Shown here: one piece after another, positions 9,423 through 19,320 of the stretch
Position numbering within the stretch: position 1 is the stretch's first letter
Layout: each line of letters begins with the position of its first letter
Notes under the pieces: model-generated
What the model was told of the DNA's origin: nothing
Database searches by the model: none
Seen by the model: only the letters and a program-made list of their open reading frames with translations
Translations under genes and position numbers: made by a program
Origin: Bacteroidales bacterium
GTDB taxonomy: Bacteria > Bacteroidota > Bacteroidia > Bacteroidales > JAADJA01
Direction: 5' to 3'
NCBI GenBank assembly: GCA_021740645.1
Contig: JAIOZL010000020.1
Span: 18,019-82,018, forward strand
Length of the DNA: 64,000 bases

Positions 9423-10979
9423 ATGCTAAAATTACTTACAGGAATTTTCCTTTTAACATCTTTTCATGTATTTTCTCAAAAAGCAAAAATAACAGTAAGT
9501 ACCCACGAAAAATCGGTTGGATATAATTCAATTACCGGGAAGGCGATTATCGGAACGCAATACGAATTTCCTGACCAGATTAAAGAAAGCTATATTGATA
9601 CCCTGTCAGCTACCCTTACTGTTCAACTTCGGGGGTTAAGCAAAAATGGAAAGTGGATGAACAATAAAGGCTCTATCGTCCTCTATAACTTAAATGACAA
9701 ATCTATTCTCTGGACGAAAAAAATCGTGTATCAAACAGCCAGTTTGCAACAATCTAATAATACCATGATTTTTACTTCCATGGGTAAAAGCCATTGCCTG
9801 GATTTTTGGACAGGCGAAGATAAATATGAACTTAAAAATAGTATTTATTATATCGATCAAAAAACAAACATAGGAATGGGATATAAATACAGATCTTCTA
9901 CCGGTGTAACTAATATCCTGGAAGGCATTAATCTTACTAACGGAAATGTGTTGTGGCAGCGTAATATAAACAGGACTTATGGCTGGAATGATTTAAGATT
10001 TCTGGATGATACCACCCTTTTATTGGTTGCTGATGGTTTACATACTATTCAATTGAAAGATGGGAAAGGTTGGGACTTTGATTCCAGGACCGGGATAAAG
10101 GATTACTCTACTACTTTAGCAACCAATTCAATAGCAGCCGTTGCCGGAATGTTTACAGGCTATTTTTATATAACATATGGTCATAATCTTATCAGGGATT
10201 TGGCATCAAATGTAATTGTGGATGACGCTGCTATATATTTTGCCTCAAGTGAACAAATTTCCCGGCTGGAGAAAAAGAATGGATCGGTTGTTTGGTCAAA
10301 CCCATTCCCCCGTGATTTGGTAAGTATGTCATCTTTGTTTAAGCACAAGGACATGATCATAATGGTGAATTATGGTTATAGTTATATGGAGAACCGTCAG
10401 ATGGAAATTGGACTTCCGTTTATCGCTGCATTTAATGCTGAATCAGGGCAGCAAATATTTTTATCAACTGTGCTTACGGAGAAGGATCCAATCCTTAGCT
10501 TTCAGGCTCAAAATGATACTTTGGCCGTGATCTTTAAAAAAAGAATTGCACTTTATTCATTAAGCAATGGCTTATCCCTTTATGAGAAAGAATTTAAAAC
10601 CGCTGAAACAGGGGAATTGGAGTTTTTTGTTGGCAATAACGCATATGTAATTGACAGGGATTCATCCTATGTTAGTTTAGCCTTAAGAGACTCCAAAGAG
10701 CTTTGTGTTCACACAAATAAAGGATATACCCTGTTACTTGATGAGGGGCTTCATTTCTCCACTTATCTGGCTGATAAATATATTTTTACACATTATTTAA
10801 CAATGAGCGGGTATAAATTCATATCTAATGGTAAGCGAACAATTGTTTTAAACAAAGACCATAAAAAAATAGCCCTTTTTAATGCTTCAGTTAGTGCAAG
10901 GCTTATGGGAAATAAAATTTACAATGAAGATGGCAACAGTATTTGGGAGATTGATTTGACGGAACTTCTTGATTATTGA
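9423..10979 (+). CDS. secreted PQQ-like beta-propeller protein
   Basis: A 518-residue protein with a signal peptide (MLKLLTGIFLLTSFHVFS, then QKAK). Repeated W-motif blades such as NLNDKSILWTKKI, NLTNGNVLWQRNI, EKKNGSVVWSNPF and NAESGQQIF are typical of PQQ-like/quinoprotein propellers (BamB type), mostly in the middle of the chain. No dehydrogenase heme domain or PQQ-ligand motif is apparent, so a structural or ligand-binding role is more likely than an enzymatic one. There is no T9SS tail. Confidence 0.75.
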   Translation: MLKLLTGIFLLTSFHVFSQKAKITVSTHEKSVGYNSITGKAIIGTQYEFPDQIKESYIDTLSATLTVQLRGLSKNGKWMNNKGSIVLYNLNDKSILWTKKIVYQTASLQQSNNTMIFTSMGKSHCLDFWTGEDKYELKNSIYYIDQKTNIGMGYKYRSSTGVTNILEGINLTNGNVLWQRNINRTYGWNDLRFLDDTTLLLVADGLHTIQLKDGKGWDFDSRTGIKDYSTTLATNSIAAVAGMFTGYFYITYGHNLIRDLASNVIVDDAAIYFASSEQISRLEKKNGSVVWSNPFPRDLVSMSSLFKHKDMIIMVNYGYSYMENRQMEIGLPFIAAFNAESGQQIFLSTVLTEKDPILSFQAQNDTLAVIFKKRIALYSLSNGLSLYEKEFKTAETGELEFFVGNNAYVIDRDSSYVSLALRDSKELCVHTNKGYTLLLDEGLHFSTYLADKYIFTHYLTMSGYKFISNGKRTIVLNKDHKKIALFNASVSARLMGNKIYNEDGNSIWEIDLTELLDY

Positions 10980-11263
10980 TGAATTTTATAATGGCTGGCA
11001 GGTTTTGCTCAACCCATACCCATCTCTATTATCCGGGACAGGTAACAATTTATATTTCTGTCAGTCTTAAATATATTTAATTTTGCCGCAGTAAGGATTA
11101 TTGGATTGATCGAATTTCAATTCAAATAGAGATTAAAAACTAAAATGAAAAAAAACCGCCTTTTGAAAACTTTTTCTATAACTATCGTTACTTTGCTTTT
11201 TTATATTTTAAAAAGTTATTATGAAAACAGAATATGCAAGTTGAAAAATTAAAATTATTGTTC

Positions 11264-11749
11264 ATGAGAATTACTGGTTACCTGATTTTATTTTTACTAT
11301 CCGTTAGCGTTTACGCCCAGTCGCAAAATGAGGAACATTTGCACGAACATCATGAGCATCCTTCCAATGAAATTGGCATTGCGAATACTCTGGTTCATTT
11401 TGTAAATGAAAATCAATTTGCATATGGTTTACATGCCCACTATGTGTACAATTTAAAAGACAATAAATATGGTGTTGGAATAGGATATGAAAGAATATTT
11501 GATGAGCACAGGCACAACTCTATTGTTGTAATTGCCAGTTATAGTCCGTTTCATAAATTAAATTTTCATTTGGCTCCTGGAATAACTTTTGAGGACGGCA
11601 AAAGCGCTGAGCTGGATTTTGGAGTGCACATCGAAACCTCCTATGAATTTGAGATCAGTCATTTTCATGTCGGGCCTATTCTTGAATTTGCCTACCATCC
11701 GGAGGACATACATCTTAGCACGGGAATTCATTTCGGATTTGGATTTTAG
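11264..11749 (+). CDS. His-rich small outer-membrane beta-barrel protein
   Basis: From the ATG at 11264 the protein begins with a good signal peptide (MRITGYLILFLLSVSVYAQ). The mature N-terminus is a His/Glu-rich segment (EEHLHEHHEHPSNE). Alternating beta strands follow, ending GIHFGFGF, an aromatic C-terminus typical of outer-membrane barrels, so the protein is probably an eight-strand barrel. His residues recur through the barrel (LHAHYVYN, DEHRHN, HFHVGP). An in-frame ATG at 11234 would add a charged extension that spoils the signal peptide, so I prefer 11264. Metal binding or sensing is an inference from composition. Confidence 0.7.
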   Translation: MRITGYLILFLLSVSVYAQSQNEEHLHEHHEHPSNEIGIANTLVHFVNENQFAYGLHAHYVYNLKDNKYGVGIGYERIFDEHRHNSIVVIASYSPFHKLNFHLAPGITFEDGKSAELDFGVHIETSYEFEISHFHVGPILEFAYHPEDIHLSTGIHFGFGF

Positions 11750-11940
11750 CCATTTCAAATTCCTAACAAGTTGAATCAATACAAATTTCAACGGAATCAA
11801 ACCAAGGACAAAACCCGGATAAAGCACCATAATTGATGGAAATGTTTTAATTTTATCAAATCTAGTTGTAAAATCAGGTAGGAAGTAATTAGCTTATTTT
11901 GTTGTGAATGTAAATTGTTAAAGATCAAAAAGTCCTTGTT

Positions 11941-13071
11941 ATGCTTTCCAAATATAAAAATGAAATAATAATTGCAATTTTTATCCTGATTGGCACAACC
12001 GCTTTTTACTTCCTCTATGGATTATTATTGCCCTTTATATTTGGGCTGCTCATGGCATTCGTATGCAAACCTGCAATTCGATGGATTCAAAAACTGGTCA
12101 GGAATAAGGACCTGGCAACAGGACTCTTTTTGGCTGCTATTGTAGGAACTTCTGTCATATTCTTTGTTTTTATGGCTCAATATATTAGCAGGGATTTCAA
12201 CCGGCTCAATCATAGTTTTCAGGTCGTGGCCTCCGAAAACCAGGACAAACTGAACTCAACACAAAACAAGGTAAAAGAATATATTGGTAAACTCTATGAC
12301 TTTGAGGCTTTGGAAGAAAAATTCCAGGTACAGGCTGATTCCATCGCCAAACAATTTCAGGAAGGTGGAGATACAAATATAGATACGGAAGCCATCGGGG
12401 AATCCCTGGATAAAATAATTTCATTTTTTCAAAAAGATCATGAGCATCCGAAGGAAGAAAAACCTGGATTTGGTTTCATGTTTATTTTCATATCCTCTAT
12501 CCTTTACTTTGTCCTTATCCTGTTTAATATGGATTACTTTGTTTTACTAAAAGAAAAATACCTGGTGGGTAAGGTCGAATCAAGGTTTCAGCTGGTGATT
12601 GATGATTTTAATCAAAGTTTTGTAAAATACTTTAAACTCAGAACCCAAATCGTACTCCTCCTTTCAGTTTTATATATCCTTGCTTTTATTGTTTTAGACC
12701 TTCCGGGGATGATCATTTTCACTATACTTATCATATTGCTATCGTATATACCTTATTTCCAATATATCGTCCTTATTCCTATATCAATAGCCTGTCTTGT
12801 TCTTTCGATTGAAAATGATCCCGGTTTCCTTTTTTATTTTGGTATCATTACAGGAGTGTTTGTCGTAGCTAGTATTATTGAGGAATTGGTCCTGAATCCC
12901 TGGATCATGGAAAAGAACATTGGAATGAACCCGGTTATTATGGTCCTGGGCTTAAGTGTTTGGAGCTATTTATTAGGCGTTCCGGGGGTGATTATTGGAA
13001 TACCTCTTACAAGCCTTATTATCATTTACACGAAAAGATATTTTATTGAAGCCTATCAGGCTAAAAATTAA
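11941..13071 (+). CDS. AI-2E family transporter (PerM/TqsA-like)
   Basis: A 376-residue membrane protein with the UPF0118/AI-2E layout. Two N-terminal helices (9-50) and a third at about 62-83 precede a long soluble, charged stretch (about 90-175) and five C-terminal helices. Family-typical sequences include IPYFQYIVLIPISI, EELVLNPWIMEKNIGMNPVI and GVPGVIIGIPLTSL. Members export quorum signals, ions or small molecules, and the name does not establish autoinducer transport. The middle soluble region (Gln/Glu-rich, ending FFQKDHEHPKEEKP) is longer than in TqsA. The gene stands alone. Confidence 0.88.
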   Translation: MLSKYKNEIIIAIFILIGTTAFYFLYGLLLPFIFGLLMAFVCKPAIRWIQKLVRNKDLATGLFLAAIVGTSVIFFVFMAQYISRDFNRLNHSFQVVASENQDKLNSTQNKVKEYIGKLYDFEALEEKFQVQADSIAKQFQEGGDTNIDTEAIGESLDKIISFFQKDHEHPKEEKPGFGFMFIFISSILYFVLILFNMDYFVLLKEKYLVGKVESRFQLVIDDFNQSFVKYFKLRTQIVLLLSVLYILAFIVLDLPGMIIFTILIILLSYIPYFQYIVLIPISIACLVLSIENDPGFLFYFGIITGVFVVASIIEELVLNPWIMEKNIGMNPVIMVLGLSVWSYLLGVPGVIIGIPLTSLIIIYTKRYFIEAYQAKN

Positions 13072-13193
13072 AAAGTACTATAATCGTTGAGGATGCTAGT
13101 AATTTTAGGGTATAGCCAGTCACCATTGTGATTTGAACCCTTTTTGGCCCAAATTGTTTATTTTCTCTAGATGTATAACAAAAATTTCAAACC

Positions 13194-13718
13194 ATGATTG
13201 TAATTTACATTATTGGCGCAATTGTACTGTTGTTGCTAATTATCGCGTTGTTTGTCTCCAAAGAGATGCTTTATGAAAAGTCAATTGCAGTTGCTGCACC
13301 TGCTTCAAAAGTATGGAAACAAGTTAGTTCTCATAAAGCGATGGATCAATGGAGCCCATGGGATGCAAGGGATCCGAATATGCAAAAGACCCTTACCGGA
13401 ACTGATGGGACTGTAGGTGCTAAACAAGCCTGGGTTAGTAAAGAGAAGAACGTGGGGGAGGGGAGTCAAACATTTCTGACATTAGATGAACCTCGCTTGG
13501 TTGAAACCAGGATTGAATTCCTTAAGCCTTTTAAAAGCAGGGCTAATGCCTGGGTGAAGCTTACAGAAGAGAAAAAGGATACTATTGTAACCTGGGGATT
13601 TAAAAGCACAATGCCTTATCCAATGAACTTGATGAAACTTTTTATGAATTTTGAAAAGTCGATGGACAAAGATTTTGGCCAGGGATTGAATAAATTGAAG
13701 GACATTTGTGAAAAATAA
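13194..13718 (+). CDS. SRPBCC (polyketide cyclase/START-like) protein with N-terminal membrane anchor
   Basis: A 174-residue protein that begins with one hydrophobic helix (IVIYIIGAIVLLLLIIALFV), followed by a SRPBCC domain. The domain shows VAAPASKVWKQVSSHKAMDQWSPWD in outline, then GTVGAKQAWVSKE and a C-terminal helix. The fold holds hydrophobic ligands in a deep cavity. The ligand is unknown. A DUF1801/YdeI-like gene follows within 50 bp. Confidence 0.85.
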   Translation: MIVIYIIGAIVLLLLIIALFVSKEMLYEKSIAVAAPASKVWKQVSSHKAMDQWSPWDARDPNMQKTLTGTDGTVGAKQAWVSKEKNVGEGSQTFLTLDEPRLVETRIEFLKPFKSRANAWVKLTEEKKDTIVTWGFKSTMPYPMNLMKLFMNFEKSMDKDFGQGLNKLKDICEK

Positions 13719-13766
13719 GCCCCTGGTTCAAATACATTCTTAATTTCGTTCTCCAAACTCTTTAAC

Positions 13767-14357
13767 ATGGAAAGGTTCAAATCAGCTGATGATTTTATTA
13801 AAGGTAATCCTGAATGGGCATTAATTTTGCAGAAATTGAGAGAAATTGTTCTTTCCACTGGGTTGGTTGAAACTATAAAGTGGGGCTTACCTGTTTATAC
13901 CTATCAAGGAAAAAATATTTTAGGGCTGGGAGCCTTTAAATCATATGCCGGGTTATGGTTTTTCCAGGGAGCACTTTTGGTGGATGAGGAAAACGCATTA
14001 ATGAATGCACAGGAGGGAATAACAAGGGCACTGAGGCAATGGCGTTTTGCCAATCCAGAGGAAATTAAGCCTGAGCTTATTAAATCATATATATTTGAAG
14101 CTATTCAAAACCAGAAGGAAGGCAAGGAGATCAAGCCTGAGAGAAAGTCTTTGAAAATTCCTGAAGAACTTATGGATGCCCTAAAAAGTGACCCAGCCCT
14201 AAAATCTTGCTTTGTAGCCTTCTCCAAGTTTAGGCAAAGGGAGTTTGCTGAATATGTGTCGGAGGCAAAAAAACCTGAAACAAGACAAAACCGGTTGGGG
14301 AAAATCATTCCTATGATTCGGGCGCAACATGGATTAAATGATAAATATAGGGGGTAA
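13767..14357 (+). CDS. YdeI/OmpD-associated (DUF1801-like) family protein
   Basis: A 196-residue soluble protein. The N-terminal half (1-110) has the DUF1801 pattern: LREIVLSTGLVETIKWGLP, then a YQGKNILGLGAFKSYAGLW strand. The C-terminal half (125-190) has the YdeI helical pattern: LKSDPALKSCFVAFSKFRQ and YVSEAKKPETRQNR. This two-part layout is the usual Bacteroidota YdeI/OmpD-associated form. Function is unknown. A 7-bp tandem repeat follows the stop codon directly. Confidence 0.88.
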   Translation: MERFKSADDFIKGNPEWALILQKLREIVLSTGLVETIKWGLPVYTYQGKNILGLGAFKSYAGLWFFQGALLVDEENALMNAQEGITRALRQWRFANPEEIKPELIKSYIFEAIQNQKEGKEIKPERKSLKIPEELMDALKSDPALKSCFVAFSKFRQREFAEYVSEAKKPETRQNRLGKIIPMIRAQHGLNDKYRG

Positions 14358-14407
14358 GGTTCAGGATTCGAAGTTCAAAGTTCAAGGTTCAAAGTTCAAA
14401 GTTCGGG
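14358..14407. repeat. 7-bp tandem repeat (GTTCAAA)
   Basis: About seven units of period 7 with consensus GTTCAAA (units read GTTCAGG, ATTCGAA, GTTCAAA, GTTCAAG, GTTCAAA, GTTCAAA, GTTCGGG). It lies immediately after the stop codon of the YdeI-like gene, in the gap between convergent genes. Degenerate outer units and near-perfect inner ones suggest slippage. Confidence 0.85.
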
Positions 14408-14439
14408 GATGGGGTTTTGTTTTTTGGATAGCCCTGAGA

Positions 14440-14946
14440 TTAATCAATGGATAACGCTGCAATTAGATTTTTATGTTGCGGAAACTTTCGCATAAGATTT
14501 TCCTTTTTTCCCATTTCAAAGTCATCAAAATCAAAACCCGGGGCCACGGTGCATCCTAATAAACTGTATGAATTTTTGAGTTCAGTTCTGGCTGCAAACC
14601 ATGCACCTTTAGGAATAGTGAATTGAAGTACCTCCTTTTTATCCGGATTTCGGCCCAGTCCGATGGTTGCCATTTTGCCGTCAGGAAGTATAATGAAGAT
14701 CAATAAGGTAGTGCCTTCATAAAAGTGCCAGGTTTCATCTGATTTCAGCCGGTGAAATGCAGAATATTCACTGCCTCTCAGTAAAAAATAGATGCTTGTT
14801 GAAAACGCCCTGAAGCTTGAATACCTGGCCGGAAGCCCCTTTTTTTGAACAAATTCTCCCGAACGGTAAACTTCCTTAAAATGGCCTCCCTCTGGGTGAG
14901 GTTGCAAATCAAGCTGTTTGATCCAGTATATAGCAGTCTTTGGCAT
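14440..14946 (-). CDS. cupin_5 (DUF985) family protein
   Basis: A 168-residue cupin of the DUF985 family. It starts with YWIKQLDLQPHPEGGHFKEVY and has the core SSIYFLL-like strand (here FSTSIYFLLRGSEYSAFHRL), followed by DETWHFYEG and GCTVAPGFDFDDFEM. The conserved EGGHF, HRLKSDE and APGFDF are family hallmarks. The role is probably sugar- or small-molecule-binding, or isomerase-like. Its ATG overlaps the pyrF stop by one base, so it is translationally coupled to pyrF. Confidence 0.88.
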   Translation of the reverse strand: MPKTAIYWIKQLDLQPHPEGGHFKEVYRSGEFVQKKGLPARYSSFRAFSTSIYFLLRGSEYSAFHRLKSDETWHFYEGTTLLIFIILPDGKMATIGLGRNPDKKEVLQFTIPKGAWFAARTELKNSYSLLGCTVAPGFDFDDFEMGKKENLMRKFPQHKNLIAALSID

Positions 14947-15773
14947 TAAATGAGCATATTCTGTTTAAGTACCCTTTCCATTTGCTGTTGCAGTTCATGA
15001 GCTTTTTCTCCAGCTGTAGCTGCAAAATCATTATTTTGAGAGGCATAAATTATCCCTCGTGAAGAGTTGACAATGAGGCCACATTGTTTGTTTATTCCAT
15101 ATTCGGCAACTTCCTCCAGGCTGCCACCTTGTGCACCCACTCCCGGAACCAGTAAAAAATGATCGGGGATGATTTTCCGGATATCCTTCAGCATTTCGGC
15201 CTGTGTTGCACCTACCACATACATCATCTCATCGGATGTAGCCCAGTTCGAAGATTTTTCCAATACTTCTTCAAAAAGCTTTTTATTGCTTTTCGTATCT
15301 GTTATAAACTGAAAATCAAGAGCTCCTTTATTGGAAGTTAAAGCCAATAAAATAACCCACTTATGGCTGTAACCAAGAAAGGGCGAAACAGAATCGGAAC
15401 CCATATAGGGTGCAACGGTTACCGCATCAAAATCAAGGTTTTCAAAAAAAGCCCTTGCGTATAGTGCTGATGTGTTCCCGATATCCCCCCTTTTGGCATC
15501 TGCAATCGTAAAGACCTCGTATTTTTTTAAAAGTTGAATAGTTTTTTCAAGGGACTCCCAGCCCTTGCTGCCTAGCGATTCGTAAAAGGCAATATTGGGT
15601 TTATAAGCAATGGAAAAGTTATGCGTAGCGTCAATTATTTGTTTGTTAAAAGAAAAAACAGGATCATCTTCATTTAAAAGGTGAGGAGGTATTTTTTTGA
15701 TGTCGGTATCGAGCCCAATGCATAAGAAGGACCTTTTTTTTTGGATCAGTTTAAAAAGTTGCGCTTTGTTCAT
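14946..15773 (-). CDS. pyrF: orotidine 5'-phosphate decarboxylase
   Basis: A 275-residue type-2 OMP decarboxylase, which carries out the last step of UMP synthesis. Active-site motifs are visible: [11 protein letters not shown] (substrate loop), [12 protein letters not shown], and the catalytic [10 protein letters not shown] with its Asp-x-Lys-x-x-Asp array. [11 protein letters not shown] and [13 protein letters not shown] form the phosphate-binding loops. Length matches the PyrF2 class. It lies just downstream of prfA on the same strand, an arrangement often seen in Bacteroidota, and is coupled to the cupin gene. Confidence 0.97.
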   Translation of the reverse strand: MNKAQLFKLIQKKRSFLCIGLDTDIKKIPPHLLNEDDPVFSFNKQIIDATHNFSIAYKPNIAFYESLGSKGWESLEKTIQLLKKYEVFTIADAKRGDIGNTSALYARAFFENLDFDAVTVAPYMGSDSVSPFLGYSHKWVILLALTSNKGALDFQFITDTKSNKKLFEEVLEKSSNWATSDEMMYVVGATQAEMLKDIRKIIPDHFLLVPGVGAQGGSLEEVAEYGINKQCGLIVNSSRGIIYASQNNDFAATAGEKAHELQQQMERVLKQNMLI

Positions 15774-15855
15774 TTAGGATCTATTGTTATATGCCGCAGA
15801 GAATTTGGTTTCAATATATCGGCTTTATCTAATTATAACTCATTTTTTGATTCCT

Positions 15856-16926
15856 CTAATTAATCTCCATCTTCAGGCGTTCGGCATTCTCCGCTAATTG
15901 CAGCTGGTCAATTATTTCCTGTATATCACCATCAATAATGGACTGGAGGTTATACATCGTCAGGTTGATGCGATGGTCGGTAACCCTACCCTGAGGCCAG
16001 TTGTAGGTCCTGATTTTTGCCGAACGGTCACCAGTAGATACCATGGTTTTACGTTTTGATGAAACTTCATCCAGGTATTTCTGGTACTCGATCTCATAAA
16101 TACGTGATCGGAGCACAGACAAGGCTTTCTCATAATTTTTTATTTGCGACTTCTGATCCTGGCAGGTAGCCACAATCCCTGTGGGGATATGCGTAAGCCT
16201 TACTGCAGAGTAGGTAGTGTTCACTGATTGGCCACCTGGCCCTGAGGAGCAATAAAGGTCCTTCCTGATATCGTTCGGCAGGATTTCCACATCAAATTCA
16301 TCTGCTTCAGGCAAGATAACTACTGAAGCTGCAGAGGTATGCACCCGGCCCTGTGTTTCGGTTTTAGGAACACGCTGTACACGATGTACACCCGACTCGT
16401 ACTTCATTTGTCCGTATACACCGTCACCTTTTACTTCCAGTATTATTTCCTTGAATCCCCCTACCGTACCTTCGGTTACATCCACCAGTTCTACTTTCCA
16501 GCCTTTGGTTTCAAAAAACTTCATATACATGCGGTAAAGGTCACCGGCAAAAATACTTGCTTCGTCGCCACCTGTTCCTGCCCTTATCTCCATTATGCCG
16601 TTTTTAGAGTCCTGTGGGTCAGCCGGGATAAGCATTAACCTGATCTCTTCCTCAAGTTCTTCTCTTTTCTGAATGAGTTCATTCAGTTCCAACTTAGCCA
16701 TTTCCCGAAATTCCTCATCTTTTTCAGTTTTTAGCATTTCTTTCGTTGAATCTGTATTATCCATTACATTCTTGTAGGTCTTATAGGCTTCAACAATGGG
16801 CTGTAGCTCTTTATAATCCTTGCTGAGTTTGATGTACCGTTTCATGTCTCCCATTAAATTGGGGTCATTCATCATCTCACCCATTTCCTGAAACCGTTTA
16901 TAAATGGCCTCTAATTTCTCTAACAT
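15856..16926 (-). CDS. prfA: peptide chain release factor 1
   Basis: A 356-residue class I release factor of normal length. An N-terminal coiled-coil domain (1-100) is followed by the codon-recognition and catalytic domains. The universal GGQ is in [13 protein letters not shown], and [18 protein letters not shown] is the family segment after the SPF loop. RF1 reads UAA and UAG and triggers peptide release at the ribosomal P site. Protein length, the N-terminal [15 protein letters not shown] and the lack of a programmed frameshift separate it from RF2. An -7 promoter box lies about 20 bp upstream of the start. Confidence 0.97.
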   Translation of the reverse strand: MLEKLEAIYKRFQEMGEMMNDPNLMGDMKRYIKLSKDYKELQPIVEAYKTYKNVMDNTDSTKEMLKTEKDEEFREMAKLELNELIQKREELEEEIRLMLIPADPQDSKNGIMEIRAGTGGDEASIFAGDLYRMYMKFFETKGWKVELVDVTEGTVGGFKEIILEVKGDGVYGQMKYESGVHRVQRVPKTETQGRVHTSAASVVILPEADEFDVEILPNDIRKDLYCSSGPGGQSVNTTYSAVRLTHIPTGIVATCQDQKSQIKNYEKALSVLRSRIYEIEYQKYLDEVSSKRKTMVSTGDRSAKIRTYNWPQGRVTDHRINLTMYNLQSIIDGDIQEIIDQLQLAENAERLKMEIN

Positions 16927-16946
16927 ATTGTGTTATTTCGTGGCTG

Positions 16947-16954
16947 CAAAAGTA
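16947..16954 (-). promoter_or_regulatory. prfA promoter -7 box
   Basis: Read on the minus strand this is TACTTTTG followed by CA, an exact Bacteroidota -7 element. It would give a short leader of about 14 bases before the prfA ATG at 16926. A clear TTTG -33 element is not visible at the right distance. Confidence 0.55.
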
Positions 16955-17076
16955 CAATAAAATGTTTGTTTTAATAATGGATTGTGTTGGCTTGAATTTT
17001 ATATTATGATAGAAATTGCTATTTTTGGCAAACAATCACAAATTAATATTTACCATTTGAAAGTAAACTCAATATT

Positions 17077-18726
17077 ATGAAAATACCCTCCCGTTTATCT
17101 TTGACTCTTGTGTATATCTCATTTTGTCTTTTTGCTTTTGGCCAACTGAGTGAAGGTGGACAACCGCTGAGTTTTTCGGTGGAAGATGGAAAAAAGGGTT
17201 TCCAGGAGGTGATTTTTCAGGCCCCCGATTGGAGTATTGCAGATTCTGAGGATAAGGTAAATCTGCCCCATGCTTTTTCAAAAATCATTGAGGTAAAACT
17301 TTCACCAAATACACATGGTACGTGGCAATATTCTGAAGACGGTATAAGTATTTGGAGATTAAATATAAAGGCTGAAGCAGCCTTGGCCATTGGACTTTAC
17401 TTTAAGGATTTTAACTTACCGGTTTGTGCTAAACTTTTTGTATATAGCCCGGACAGGAAGCAATTAATTGGCTCATTCACCTCAAAGAATAATCGTATAA
17501 GCGGCCTTTTTGCGACTGAACTTATTCTCGGGGATGAATGTATTCTTGAACTGAATGTGCCGGAAGGAATGGAATCAATTTCTTATTTTACTGTCGATGA
17601 AATAAGTTACGCCTTCCGGGGAGTTTCTTCAAACATCATGGGAAATAAGTTGGATTTCTGCGAGGTGAATATAAATTGCTCTCCGGAAGGAGATGACTGG
17701 CAGGATGAAAAAAAAGGAGTTGTGAGGATTAAAATTAAAATTAATGGTTTTGAGTATTGGTGTACAGGATCTCTGGTAAATAACACTGCTTATGACCTTA
17801 CACCCTATATTCTTACTGCCGATCATTGTGCTTATAAATGGAATAATTATGCCACGGTTGAAGAGCTTGAAACATGGATATTTTATTTTAATTATGAAGC
17901 TCCAGAGTGTTCTGGGTCTTCATCTATTCCGCAGACTTTTTCACTAACCGGGGCTGTGAAAATCGCTAATGGAGGGACACAGGGATATGAGGGGTCAGAT
18001 TTTTATTTGGTAAAATTAATTGATGATATTCCAGAGGTATCCTCAGTATATTTTAATGGTTGGTCGGTTATCGACGAAAGTTCCTCGAATGGTGTTACCA
18101 TTCATCATCCTGATGGAGAAGTGAAAAAGATAAGTACTTATGGAACAGAGCTCACTACTGCCAGCTGGAACAATAGCGGCCTCCCTTCACATTGGAAGGT
18201 GTATTGGATAGAGACCCTGAATAACTGGGGAGTAACGGAAGGGGGATCATCAGGCTCACCCTTATTTAACCAGGAGGGGAGGGTTATCGGAACCCTAACA
18301 GGGGGATTGGCCTCCTGTACTAATCCTGATACGCCTGATTATTATGGTAAAATGTCATATCACTGGGATTCGAATGGGACGCAAGATACCCTTCAGTTGA
18401 AACCCTGGCTGGATCCCATGAATACAGGTGTGAATGTTTTGGGTGGGACTTATTTAGGGATGGCAAAAAATCAAAAGTTCCCCAATATCTTTAGTGTTTA
18501 TCCAAACCCGGTAAATGATCATTTTTACCTGAGGACAGATTTAGCACTGCATTCAGAGGTAACTCTTGAAATTTATAACATTAACAGCCAGAAGGTTTAC
18601 CATACAAGGCTGCAGGATTTAATCGAAGAATATCAAGTGAATGCTGAAATTGACAATCCGGGAATTTACCTGCTACGAGTAAGTTATAGTGGGAATTCGT
18701 TTACAAAAAAGTTAATAAAAAGATAA
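17077..18726 (+). CDS. T9SS-secreted trypsin-like serine protease
   Basis: A 549-residue protein with a signal peptide (1-23), a pro-region of about 165 residues, and a chymotrypsin-fold domain. The triad is visible as His250 (ILTADHCAYK), Asp308 (EGSDFYLVKL) and Ser392 (EGGSSGSPLF). Cys residues beside the motifs suggest disulfides as in lysyl endopeptidases. The C-terminal 85 residues form a type A T9SS sorting domain, starting FSVYPNPVNDHFYLR and ending GIYLLRVSYSGNSFTKKLIKR in outline. The protein is therefore exported across both membranes and probably surface-attached or released. A -7-like box, TATTTTTG, lies at 17020-17027. Confidence 0.93.
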   Translation: MKIPSRLSLTLVYISFCLFAFGQLSEGGQPLSFSVEDGKKGFQEVIFQAPDWSIADSEDKVNLPHAFSKIIEVKLSPNTHGTWQYSEDGISIWRLNIKAEAALAIGLYFKDFNLPVCAKLFVYSPDRKQLIGSFTSKNNRISGLFATELILGDECILELNVPEGMESISYFTVDEISYAFRGVSSNIMGNKLDFCEVNINCSPEGDDWQDEKKGVVRIKIKINGFEYWCTGSLVNNTAYDLTPYILTADHCAYKWNNYATVEELETWIFYFNYEAPECSGSSSIPQTFSLTGAVKIANGGTQGYEGSDFYLVKLIDDIPEVSSVYFNGWSVIDESSSNGVTIHHPDGEVKKISTYGTELTTASWNNSGLPSHWKVYWIETLNNWGVTEGGSSGSPLFNQEGRVIGTLTGGLASCTNPDTPDYYGKMSYHWDSNGTQDTLQLKPWLDPMNTGVNVLGGTYLGMAKNQKFPNIFSVYPNPVNDHFYLRTDLALHSEVTLEIYNINSQKVYHTRLQDLIEEYQVNAEIDNPGIYLLRVSYSGNSFTKKLIKR

Positions 18727-18815
18727 ATTAGAGTTCTTCATTTAAAACAAAGTGAGTATATTAGCCGAATATATTTCCGTTGAGTCCTGAAGCGTTAAAA
18801 AAAATAGATAAATAA

Positions 18816-19301
18816 ATGATACGACCAGAAACTGTATTTGTTGTTGAGGATGATATTCTCTATTTAAACCTTATCAACAAGGAACTCGAGAAGATGGGTT
18901 ATGTGAACATCAAATCCTTTAATACGGGAAAGGAAGCCATGCATAACCTGGATAAAAAACCTGATATTGCCTTGCTTGATTATTTTCTGGAAAAAGATTA
19001 TACAGGGATGGATATTTTAAAAAAGATGAAGAAAAGATATCCAGACACACAGGCTATATTTTTAACTGCATCCGATGATGTAAATATTGCCGTAGATACA
19101 ATGCGCAATGGAGCCTATGATTACATCGTAAAAGGCGATACCGCATTCATCAGGATCAGGCACTTGTTAAAGAAAATAAGTGAGGAGAATGAACGCAAGG
19201 CAAAGAGCAGATCGATTATACGTTTCCAGATTTATGTGATCATTGCAATTATACTGATCTCTTTGCTGGGGATTCTCTATTTTCACTATTTCATAAACTA
19301 G
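18816..19301 (+). CDS. receiver-domain protein with C-terminal membrane anchor
   Basis: A 161-residue protein. Residues 5-122 form a CheY-like receiver with the complete phosphorylation pocket: Glu11-Asp12-Asp13, Asp55 (ALLDYFLEK), Thr84 (FLTASDD) and Lys106 (YIVKGD). Instead of a DNA-binding output domain there is a short basic linker, a hydrophobic helix at about 139-158 ([17 protein letters not shown]) and the end of the protein. The receiver would thus sit at the cytoplasmic face of the inner membrane. No histidine kinase is adjacent; the nearest in the window is at 53.7 kb. Confidence 0.85.
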   Translation: MIRPETVFVVEDDILYLNLINKELEKMGYVNIKSFNTGKEAMHNLDKKPDIALLDYFLEKDYTGMDILKKMKKRYPDTQAIFLTASDDVNIAVDTMRNGAYDYIVKGDTAFIRIRHLLKKISEENERKAKSRSIIRFQIYVIIAIILISLLGILYFHYFIN

Positions 19302-19320
19302 GAAAATATTTTGTAATCAA

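Noticed and set aside
11145..11252. 35-codon frame MKKNRLLKTF... upstream of the His-rich barrel gene
   Set aside because: A promoter-like TTTTG-N22-TTACTTTG falls inside it, and there is no sign of conservation or a ribosome binding site.
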